38,040 nucleotides of DNA. Origin: Mesostigma viride. Lineage: Eukaryota; Streptophyta; Mesostigmatophyceae; Mesostigmatales; Mesostigmataceae. The notes beneath the pieces are model-generated. The model saw only the letters and a list, made by a program, of their open reading frames with translations, was not told the DNA's origin and did no database searches. A program made the translations under genes and the position numbers. Shown here in pieces: positions 29,499 through 38,040 of the stretch; positions within the stretch are counted from its first letter, which is position 1, and every line of letters starts with the position of its first letter. The stretch spans positions 96,501 through 134,540 of the forward strand of contig RPFO01001186.1 in NCBI GenBank assembly GCA_009746045.1, in the 5' to 3' direction.

Positions 29499-32330
29499 TC
29501 GCGCACGTACGTCTCAATGTACTCTCGCATGCCTGGCCAATAGAAGTTCTTTCTGGCCCGTGGCAGCAAGCGGTGGATCCCTTGGTGGCCACCGGCGAGA
29601 GAGTCATGGAGCTCATGGAGCAGAGCCGCTCGACATAACTCCGGGACGTACAGGCGCCAGCAGTCTGGCCTCACCATGACATAGAGTCGCCCGTCCTGGA
29701 ACTTGCACGGGAGCTTGCCCATCTGCTTGGGGTGCGACCTGATTGCCTCTAAGGCCGCGGGCTCCGTGACAGTGAACCGACTAATCAACGTCTCCAGGAC
29801 AGAAGTGATCGTGTACGTGTCCGCCTCCTCCTCAAGGGTTTGGTGCACGTACTCCGAAAAAATGGTAGGGGGCCCGATGCGCTGCAGGTGAAAAATTCCC
29901 TGAGCCGGTACCACGTGGCTGAGTGGCACTCGTGACCGGGACCCCTCCCTTTCCCCGGGGGCGCGCACGTCCTCGCGCGCGGCCTCCCAGTCGGGAGACA
30001 GGTCGTCCTGGGTCGTGCGACCGGTGTGGAACAGATAGCGACTGTGCGGCGACCCTGGGTCGCCACAAGGCGAGCCAGGCTCCTGCGCGGAGCCACATGT
30101 GGTGTGAAGTACGTCCATAGTCTCATAAAAATCTGCGTAGTCCGCCCGCCGAGAAAGGGCGTCCGGGACCACATTCTCTGCACCCTTCACGTACTGAATT
30201 TTGAAAGGGGCAAACTGAGACAAGTACTCCATCCACCGCGCCTGACGGGGCGTCAAGTTAGGTTGGGCGAGCAGATGCGTGAGGGGCCGATGGTCCGTGT
30301 GGATGATCAGCCGGTGGGGATCAAGGTCCCCCTGCTCGCTAATCGCAACGTCAAACTGAGCCCCGAGAAGATGATGGCGCCAAGTGTGACAGCAGTAGAC
30401 CACAGCAAGAAGCTCCTGCTGATGCACCGGGTAGTTACGCTCGGCGGGGATCATGGTGCGGGAGATATACTCAACCGGCTGTAACCCCTGACCCTGGTCC
30501 TGCAGGAGGACGCCGCCAATCGCAACCTTGCTCGCGTCCGTGGCCACCACAAAGGGCCTTGACGGATCCGGGATAGCGAGCACGGGTGCTGTGGTCAAGC
30601 TGTGCTTGAGGGCCTCGAAGGCCTGCTGGCACGGTTCCGACCAGACAAAGGGAACACCCTTCTTGAGGAGGGCGTTGATGGGGGCAGCTATTGTCGCGAA
30701 GCGGGGGATAAAGCGTCGGTAGTATGACGCGATACCCAAAAAGCTGCGCACACCCTTGACGTCGGTCGGGGTCGGCCACTGTTGGATGGAAGCAATCTTT
30801 GCGGGGTCCGTCGCGACGCCAGCGGCAGAGAGGGTGTGACCCAAAAAGGGCACGCTGCGTCCAGCGCGGACCTTGGCCTTGCGGACCGAAAGATGCTCCT
30901 CTTCCATAATGCGCAACACTGTGTCGACGTCCTCTAAGTGATCCTCGAAAGTCTTGGAGTACACGAGGATGTCGTCCAGGTACGCGAGAGCGCATGTGCG
31001 CTTGTAGGACCACGGGGGCTTCACGCCCCTGTTGGGGTCCTTGAGGTCACGGGAAACCTGCGGAAGATGCGCGGTTCCCATGACAGGGCGGAGGATGTCG
31101 TTCATGAGCATCTGGAAGCTCGCGGGGGAATTGCACAAACCCATCGCGGCCACCCGAAACTGGTAATGCCCAAAGGGCGTGTTGAACGCCGTCTTGTGAC
31201 AATCCTCCGGGGCGATGCGAAGCTGCCAGAAGCCATCCGCGCAGTCTAGGACTGTAAAGCACGTGGCTCCTTGGACGCGGTTGAAGATATCGTCGATGCG
31301 CGGAAGGGGGTACTTGGACTTTACCGTGATAGCATTGAGCTTCCGGTAGTCCGTGACGAGCCGCCACTTGCCCCCAGGCTTAGGGACCAGTAGCACACCA
31401 GCCGAGAAGGGGCTATTGCTAGGCTCGATGAGACCCCGCTCCAAGAGCGCCATCAAGATCTTCTTCAGCTCCACCAGCTCAACTGGACCCATGCGGTACA
31501 TGGGGGAGGACGTGGGACCATAGCCCTCCTTCACCTGGATGCGGTGGAGCACTGAGCGGTGCGGGGGAAACTCCTGCTTGCTTTCGTCAAAGAGCTTCTC
31601 CCGTCGCGCTAGAACCGCGTTATAACGCTCCGTCTCCTCGGGTGTAAACCCCACGCCGATCTCATTAAGGAGAACCTCTATGTTGGAGAGGTCAAGACGG
31701 TACATGTAGTACTCCTTGCCTCGACGCAGCTTACTCTCCAGTGACTTGAGGCTCATGAGGATCTGCGAGGCGTTGCGGGGCTGGGTGACTTCCCGCTCGT
31801 GCGTGATGTTATGCACGTCGGGGCCCTGCACTTGGTATTCGCTGACAGGGCTCCAAAAGGAACCGTCAGGGAACCACACCACGCGACGCCGAATGCTAAT
31901 GTCCACATCCTGCGCGTCCAGCCAGTCGATGCCGATGATGATGTCGGCAGCTCCCAGCGGTGCGACCGTGGCTGTGAGCTCCACAGGGATGCCTTGAATC
32001 ACAGCCTTGATATCAACCCGACCAGGCGAGGGGCTCTTGCGACCATCTGAATAGGTCACATTCACCACTGTCGCATGTGGCCGGATGTCGTATCCTGCGC
32101 GACGCGCCAATGCCTCGTTGATGAACGACGTAGACGCACCCGTGTCCACCATGAACTGCACGTCCATGACGGTCTTGTCCTTGAGGTAGGGGTCTAATGC
32201 TGATCCCGGTACAGCCAGACCTCCCCTAAACAGGAGCAAGTTGCGGGTACCAGCCGGAGTTGCGCGCGTAGGCTGGTCGGAGCTCGCTGCGCTACCCGTG
32301 GCCGGCTGCGTGTTGGAGCAGAAGTCTCGC
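29405..32330 (-). CDS. Pol: aspartic protease, reverse transcriptase, RNase H, integrase zinc finger
   Basis: Numbering is from the first in-frame residue at 32239. Protease has D32 in MVDTGAST and ADIIIGIDWL. Reverse transcriptase has D332 (LDCADGFWQ) and Y420-LDD. RNase H has D568 (ATDAS), E609, D649 (HTDHRPL) and D693 (VPDALSRR). The integrase HHCC finger (HELHDSLAGGHQG, ECPSC) is at the end, before a stop caused by a frameshift. An insertion of about 25 residues (DLKDPNRGVKPPW) sits just before the YLDD motif. Upstream the frame stays open to about 32330 without an ATG, so it is expressed as part of gag-pol. A small internal repeat (TPLVANTS twice) lies at the gag-pol junction in another frame. 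Confidence 0.9.
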
Positions 32331-32525
32331 CCAAGGATGCATCCGCACTTGTATTCGCTACAAGCGGGGTGCGACTATCTACTGTAACGACTGATTCTGC
32401 GCCCACGCTGGTATTCGCTACCAACGGGGTGTCCTTATCTAAGCTGTCTATCTGCCCGACGTTATTGACTTGCGCTATCTTATCTACCTGTCCTACATCT
32501 ACCTCTATCCGTGTAGGCAGGGACA

Positions 32526-34647
32526 CTACGCACGAGGAACGGAGGGCCGGGAGACCGCCTCGTTCGACCGCCCGGTCCACTCTTCCCCCTCTACCTCATC
32601 CTCCTCGTCGCCATGCCCATAGCCGGCGACCGCCTTGCCATCCATAACCCCCGAGGCGCCATTACCCGAGTCCTGTTGCTGTGAGAACAACTCATTCAAC
32701 TCGCGGTTCACCCGCTGGAACGAAGGACCCGTAGCGCGGGGCGTCTGGTGCTGCGTGGGACGCTGCCGGGCGTCCTGCAACTTGGCTGCGCGCTCGCCCG
32801 CGTTGCGAGGCCGGTCTGGGCGCCGTGCTTGTTCCGGGCGCTTACCGAAGGCAGGCCCGGAGAAACGGGGTGACGTCTGCTCGTCGCCACGATCGCGATC
32901 CCGTGGTGGTCGCGTGCAGTCCTTCTTGAGATGACCGACCTCGCCGCACCGGAAGCATCGCGCCTTGGACGCATCGATTGCATTGACCTGGGGCGCTTCA
33001 TAGTCGCCGTCCTCCTGCTCGTGGTCGATAATGTCCTCAGAGGACCCATCTTGGTCCACCGTAGTGAAGTGGACGCGACGCGGTGCAGCACCAGCATGCC
33101 GATAGGTGACCGCTGCGCGGCGGCGTGCGAGCACATCTGACACCTTTAGAAGGTACTGCTGGATCTCGATCACATCCCACTGCTCCCACGGTATCTCAGC
33201 AAAGCGCTTTAGCACCTCATCTAGGAGCTCCGGACTCAGCGCCTCAATGAACCGCGCCTATATTCGGTCCAGGTCAAGTCCTCAAGGCGAGCCGAGAATG
33301 CTTCAAACTCTGTCAGAAACTCGCGGAACGGTGTGGTGCCTTGGCGTAGCTTGGCAAAAGCCAGACGCTCGTGGAGCTTCCAGTCAGGGGGCACCAGCTT
33401 GCGCTCAATGCGCTCTAGTAGCTCCTCTACTGTGCGAGGGTACAAGCGCGACGCGACACTCTCACAGTTGAGTATGCCGACCACTGAGGGATCCATGCAG
33501 TTGGTGACGACGTAGGAGATAAGAACCTCGGTAGCTAGCTCCCACCCATTGTGGTTGCACCACGCCCAGTAGATCTGTACCCACATACGCGTCCATTCGT
33601 CGATCTCGCGAGGGTTCATAGTCGCGCGCAGCTTGGGCACTGGTTTAAAGTCAGGCATGGGCGGCGCCTTAAACGCGTCGGCCCGAGGTCCGCCCACTGC
33701 GCGATACGGCGGAACGTTAAAGATCGACAACGAGTCATCTGCCGATGCAGGCGCTGACCTAGTCGCGCTGCGTTGTAGCCAGACAGACGAGGGATGCGCG
33801 TAGCCAGGATCACTGGGTGCCATGCGACTCAAGTTGAGGTTATTGCCATGCGACACGCTCGGCCGCGCAGGTCCGGCTGCTGGGACATTGCGCGCCGGAT
33901 GGGACGACGCGGGCCTAGCCTCATCGTATACCGGCGGTGGAACCCTAGCCTCGTCCTGGGTCCACAGCGATGTCGCATTGGACTGCAGGTCACTGCCAAA
34001 AGAAACCCGTCGACCGCTCGCCCAGGGATGTTGTAATCGTTGGGCACGTTGCGCGTGATAATAGGTCGCGTTCTGACTAAGCGGACCAACATCTGCGACC
34101 CGGTCGGCTGGCTTAGCGGCTGCTGCTGCTGCTGCAACGGCGGAAGCTGCTGCGGCTGCTGCCACTGTTGCTGCGGCGGCGGCGGTGGCTGCTGCTGCTG
34201 TACTGGCTGCTGCTGCCACTGCTGCGGCAACGGCTGTTGCTGTTCCGAATGCTGCTGTGGGGACTGCACTGGGTGCTGCTGCGGCTGCCCGGGCGGGCGT
34301 TGCTGCGGCTGCACTGACTGGTGCTGGGCTGCACTCGTGGGATTCGATCTGGGCCGGGTCTCATCACCTGCCCGTTCCATCAGCTGGTTATACTCAGCCT
34401 GCATTCGCTGCGGCTGGTATTCCTCCCTATTATCCATCCTATCCGCTCCTCGTGGCCTTCGCGGCTCACGGGAGGTACTAGCCAGCTCACCTGGGTGACC
34501 TACAGGACTGCCTTGCTGGTAGGACGAGCCCTGTTGTGATACCTCCTGTACTTGGTACTCTGGGCTGCCCTGCCTATCCAAGTCTGCACCTCCCTCCTCG
34601 GAATGACTCCTAGTCGTGCCGCGTACCTTCTTTTTACCCCGCGGCAT
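32526..34647 (-). pseudogene. Gag (capsid and CCHC zinc knuckle), with frame breaks
   Basis: Start ATG at 34647 (MPRGKKKVRG). Domains in order: a basic N-terminus; a Gln-rich tract from CAG/CTG repeats (34090-34300); a capsid-type region (KLRATMNPREIDEWTRMW, LEDLTWTEYRR); and a nucleocapsid knuckle CFRCGEVGHLKKDC near 32940. Two frame changes are needed. One is in or just after the CAG tract, about 34080-34215, where the same DNA reads poly-Gln or poly-Ala. The other is near 33257, between TEYRR and FIEALSPELLDEV. Gag packages the element RNA into cytoplasmic particles. As written it is disrupted. Confidence 0.8.
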
Positions 34648-34808
34648 GTTTACCAGTACCACATCCACAAGAGAAGGAAGGAAGGAGAGAGGAAGAAGGA
34701 GGAAAATGCCATGCACATGCCCACAAGCAATCAACCAAGCGACTGCCCTACGTTATTCTGCTAATGTAGCTATTATATAGTAAGCTATAATTAGTACTTA
34801 CTACTCCT

Positions 34809-35234
34809 CTAGAAACTAGGTGGCTGCCTAGGTGGGGTGCTGACAGTGAGTTGGCTGAACGTGACTGTGACAGCCTGTGTGTCCCCCGTCCTGCTCTCTA
34901 CTGTTGCACTATTGGGTGCACAGCTACGGCCCCTAGGCATTGGGCGAGTCCTAATCTCCTGAGGTGGTGCCTCTACGTGCAAGCCTACTGGACGTGTCAT
35001 GTATTCCTGGATAAACCTATCTGCTTCCCATGCTGTCTTGAATCCCTTAAAGATAGCCCTATGCCTATCCACTATATAGTTCTTGCAGTCTACCCAGCTA
35101 TAGAAAATACCTACTTTCCCTGTGCCTCCATCATGTGCCACAGCATAGTAAAGTTGCCTAGATACATCACTATCCCAACCCCCAAGTCCATTATTATATC
35201 TATTATTATTTCTATTATTACTATTAGCCATCAC
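34809..35234 (-). CDS. Viroplasmin / RNase H1 hybrid-binding-domain ORF upstream of gag
   Basis: A 141-codon ORF starting MMANSNNRNNNRY. Residues 29-77 read YYAVAHDGGTGKVGIFYSW ... IFKGFKTAWEADRFI. The YYAV-x-G...GIF-SW...FKGF-T-x-EA-x-F pattern is that of the small domain shared by caulimovirus P6 and the N-terminus of eukaryotic RNase H1, which binds RNA:DNA hybrids. The rest is Pro/Thr-rich without motifs. It lies in the 5' leader before gag on the same strand. A role in handling reverse-transcription intermediates is inference. The ORF is intact. Confidence 0.75.
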   Translation of the reverse strand: MMANSNNRNNNRYNNGLGGWDSDVSRQLYYAVAHDGGTGKVGIFYSWVDCKNYIVDRHRAIFKGFKTAWEADRFIQEYMTRPVGLHVEAPPQEIRTRPMPRGRSCAPNSATVESRTGDTQAVTVTFSQLTVSTPPRQPPSF

Positions 35235-35930
35235 ACACGTTGTCTATTGCCAGCAGACAGAGATAGAAAAGAGAAAGGAACCTTTTTACCTCTAGTGTGT
35301 GACCTGTCACAGGGGGGGGATGCCAACTGGCTCTAATCTAATCACTATCACAGAAATCAGGAGCTTCGCGCCCCTAATTCCATACAAGAGGGTAGCCTCC
35401 GTGATAACTGCCCGCCTTTTCGCAAGGACGAAGCCACGGAAACCACCCTACCAGCGCCCACAGCTTTCGCAGCCAGGACGCTAGTCACAATACGTCACAG
35501 AAACGACAAATTCACAAACAAAACAACAAGGATGGGCGCACATACCTCATCCTACGCGTGCAGGTAAGAGAGACGGAGCAAGGCGGTTGGCTGCAAGCTA
35601 CTACCACATACTGCATGACAAAACGTACCTTGGCGTTGCGCAGCCGACTTTCCTCCCTGGCTTGTGGCGCCGATTCCTTGTAGTGGTGCAGAGCCGAGCT
35701 CCCCGTCGGTGCCCAGTCGACAGGAGATGCTTCTAAGCCCTACCTATGACCGCCCTTTCAGCTAGACGATGCCCCGTTCACCACAGCCAGCTTCCCAGGC
35801 TGGCGGGTCGAACTCGGCTTTCTATCTCACTAAATATTGGGCCGGTCCTGCGCAGGCCCTGCGCTATTAAGAATGCACCTAGCGGCTTAAACACAAGGGC
35901 TCTTCGCGAGCACCTGTGGAAAACCTCTAG
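35235..35930 (-). other. 5' leader of the retrotransposon
   Basis: Non-coding DNA between the primer-binding site and the viroplasmin-like ORF, with a GGGGGGG run near 35310. No convincing reading frame. Confidence 0.5.
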
Positions 35931-35931
35931 A

Positions 35932-35947
35932 ACTACCTCCGATCCAG
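35932..35947 (-). other. Primer-binding site
   Basis: Right after the 5' LTR on the minus strand comes C-TGGATCGGAGGTAG. It begins TGG, as expected for pairing with the CCA end of a tRNA. I cannot say which tRNA. Confidence 0.65.
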
Positions 35948-36894
35948 TGTTACGTCCCGAGCCGGACGGTGCGAAAGATCTAATCTAGTTAAGTGCAGAC
36001 GCACGGTACCAACCAGCCATAGCCTTAGCCTAGTCCTAGTACAGCCATGCTACGCCCTGGCTATGTCAGATTACTTGCCACGCTCCTTGCTATGATATGC
36101 TCACATGGGTCTTATTGCACCCTCAAGTTTGCCGGATCGTTAGCCTGTCCTTTTAGCTACCCCGCCCGATTGCAGCTGTGGCATGCCTTTGGCATGAAGG
36201 AGACTGGGGGTCTCTGCCCTTTCTCCTGTAGTGCACACACAGGGGTGCACTTCGGTGCTCCGTGACTCCCCAACGGGAGCACGAGTTTAAATTAATTAAT
36301 TAATTAAATAAGGTCGTTTAATAAGCCGCAGTAGCCGCGCATCCCGTTTACCGCAAGCAAGCAAAGATCGCGTAAGAAATGACTAAGCTGAGGGCACGTT
36401 TATCCTTCAGCTATTACCTATAGCATAATTAAATTAATCACATATAACAGCATTCATGAGCAAATGACATCCGATTAGTGCCCCTTGGTCTAGAGAGCTA
36501 ACACTCCCGTTTCATTTAATCATCAAACCAAAGATGAATCATCTCCACTAACCAATATTCACCTAGCTCGCTACCAAGCTGCAATTGTGTGCAAGGCGCT
36601 CCGACTTGCCCCGATTCTTCCAGATACTCCGCCAAGCCCCAATAGTTCTGTATCGTTCTAGCCGCCCGCCCCCTATAAGATCTCTACTTCTGGCTGCCAA
36701 AAAACTGTCCGAACACACAAATACCAAAAATAAACTCACAAAGTCCCAACTTAGGACAATTCCCAAATAATCTCCGAATTGATTCCTATAGTCCGCGGAA
36801 ATGAAAGCAGCTATCGAAAGTCCCAAACGAATAACAAATGACTTTCGACTGTATATGAAGCATTTTACGGCCCATACAAAGGTCGGCCGGAACA
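35948..36894 (-). repeat. 5' LTR, carrying a ~300-bp insertion and many small deletions
   Basis: It starts TGTTACGTCCCGAGCC like the left LTR, diverges after GTGCAG at about 35998, resumes at TTTAATAAGCC near 36312, and ends GGCCGGAACA at 36894. Outside the insertion it matches the left LTR with frequent one-base deletions, many of them G. Confidence 0.85.
35999..36303 (+). mobile_element. ~305-bp insertion in the 5' LTR, SINE- or MITE-like
   Basis: Bounded by imperfect copies of TAAGGTGCAG (TAAGTGCAG before, TAAGGTCG after), consistent with a ~9-10-bp target duplication blurred by one-base losses. It ends in a (TTAA)n-rich tail and has a hairpin (GTGCTCC...GGGAGCAC) near 36255-36281 containing CTCCCCAACGGGA, the core also found in the inverted repeats at 4717-4960. 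No pol III boxes could be confirmed. Confidence 0.5.
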
Positions 36895-37150
36895 GCTCGT
36901 TGTTCACTCAATTAAGACAGAATTATTCCCAGCCTCTTGTCTCACTCTAGTAGAGCATATTATTCCCAGCGCGTCTGTTGTCTCATTGAGTAGACAACGT
37001 ACTCCTACCATCGTTTCTCACCCTATAACAGATATTATCCCAGCGCTGTTGTCTCAAACTGAGTTGAGACAACTGTAATTTCCAGCCGTCGTGTCTCACT
37101 CAAGTGAACAATATTACCCAGCGTCTGTCTCACGCTATGTATATCGAAGA
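36895..37150. repeat. Right palindromic-unit array, right block (degraded)
   Basis: Continuation of 25494-25896 after the retrotransposon. Units are recognisable (TTGTCTCACT, ATTATTCCCAGC) but nearly each has lost one or more bases. Confidence 0.75.
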
Positions 37151-37159
37151 TATTATCCA

Positions 37160-38040
37160 CAGCGCTTCTGTTCTAAACTTGGGTATCCCCGCGCCATTTC
37201 CACTCCCCTTCCTCGCCCCCCGGTGCGCACTTGCAATTCCCCCAAATGCCAACGTCACAATTCCCGCTTCCAATGGCACCCCCTTGCGTGTCATGCCGAC
37301 ATTGCTGCCATCCGTTTTATGACCGGACATACGTAGTCAGACCAGTCCAAGCGTGTTAACACCCCTTCGCAAATTTCTGCTCATATCGTAGTTGCCTGCT
37401 CTGCTTGAGGAATAGTCTCGCCGCGATACGACCTCTTGCCAAACCCCGTAAGTGACTCCACCTCTATATGATCACGGAACCAAATTCAAGGAACCAATAA
37501 AACCAACTTTGACTTAATTATACTTGACTCCTACCCGACAGACCCCGAATAATAGACGTGATGTCACAAATCAAGCAAGCCTCGTTATATATCCGGCGGA
37601 CCCTCCGTCTGCGAAAGACCTATACCTGATCCACGACTGAATTCGACTGGTTCAGATTACTAACCAGAACTCTTACCTTGGAACAAGATACCACATACTA
37701 AAATCATCCGTCTGCATCCGATTATTAACATGTCCTTTTACGACCAGGAACAGATCCATGTTAATCTATAGTCTCGGCTGCCCCCTCAAAGTAAACGTAG
37801 TCACTTCTATCCATTGCAATTAACCGAGAAAAGGAAATAAAACACCAACACCTATATGCCGCCTCGGCACCTGCAAGATGAATGCAGCAACGTAAGCGTG
37901 CAATATTCAAGATTATCGACCCACAACCGGCCATCAGGTGGACACTCACGATCGTGGACTGTTTCGTAAATAACCAGGTGTGGTTGATTTCCCCACTCAC
38001 AATCGTGGAACTGTTCCGAATAGGCATTTGTTTAATCGTC
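37160..38040. other. No recognisable gene
   Basis: Short frames only. A short direct repeat (ACTCACGATCGTGGACTGTTTCG near 37946, with a variant near 37996, differing by two or three bases) is the only structure seen. If this stretch shares the small-deletion problem of the preceding 1 kb, genes here could be hidden. Confidence 0.45.

Larger units (their letters stand above)
25897..36894 (-). mobile_element. Ty3/Gypsy chromovirus, about 11 kb, inserted in the palindromic array
   Basis: Minus-strand order is 5' LTR (35948-36894), primer-binding site, viroplasmin-like ORF, gag, protease-RT-RNase H, integrase with chromodomain, an extra ORF, polypurine tract, 3' LTR (25897-26572). The left flank ends GCGTC; the right flank begins GCTCG, which equals GCGTC-G with one base missing, so a 5-bp target duplication in a decayed right flank fits. 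gag and pol carry several frameshifts, so this copy is not autonomous as written. The chromodomain at the integrase end places it in the chromovirus branch. Confidence 0.9.

Noticed and set aside
34040-34498. Plus-strand Cys-rich 152-codon frame
   Set aside because: Antisense shadow of the CAG/CTG repeat in gag.

Overview
This window looks like nuclear DNA of a eukaryote that is almost entirely stacked and nested mobile elements, with one captured host-gene fragment. Introns are GT-AG, coding DNA is GC-rich, and the elements are a Ty3/Gypsy chromovirus, LINE fragments and large intron-bearing DNA transposons. A TGTAA motif about 50 bases after one stop codon, which is the green-algal poly(A) signal, and the style of the tetranucleotide repeats suggest a green-lineage alga. 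I cannot name the species. No rRNA, tRNA or CRISPR was seen.

Left part (1-7.4 kb). A diverged ~340-bp tandem repeat is followed by an array of palindromic units (GTTGTCTCAC...GTGAGACAAC) that is split by a 5'-truncated LINE with a 17-bp target-site duplication. Then come a (CCCT)n tract, two nested inverted-repeat structures, a second LINE fragment and a ~0.87-kb compound tetranucleotide tract with a 46-base C run.

Central part (7.4-21.7 kb). A broken minus-strand gene of the family I recognise as DUF6729-like (D...DxWHFM...RGTxSLExFH) runs from 21.6 kb down to 17.45 kb and finishes at 8.4-7.4 kb. Its C-terminal repeat region is split by a 9,045-bp element (8404-17448) with perfect 27-bp terminal inverted repeats. 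That element carries a two-exon, ~1,113-residue DUF7869-like protein with a D...D...GHTHxDxD signature (probable transposase) and a divergently transcribed multi-exon partner of unknown function. Between the two genes lies a perfect 117-bp inverted repeat, and both ends carry inverted arrays of the octamer GTGACACC, which also occurs in the palindrome. This is the best candidate for an undescribed system in the window: a two-gene DNA transposon with octamer arrays at both ends and octamers in the divergent promoter region.

Right part (21.7-38 kb). A diverged ~835-bp tandem duplication is followed by exons of a PlsC-type lysophospholipid acyltransferase (a host-gene fragment) and a second palindromic array, inverted relative to the left one. 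A ~11-kb minus-strand chromovirus (25897-36894) sits inside that second array. It has two LTRs, primer-binding and polypurine sites, gag, pol and a chromodomain integrase. It also has a viroplasmin/RNase H1 hybrid-binding ORF before gag and an unknown ORF after integrase. The 5' LTR carries a ~300-bp insertion. From about 36.0 kb to the end the sequence is full of one-base deletions relative to its left copy, which may be real decay or unpolished assembly.
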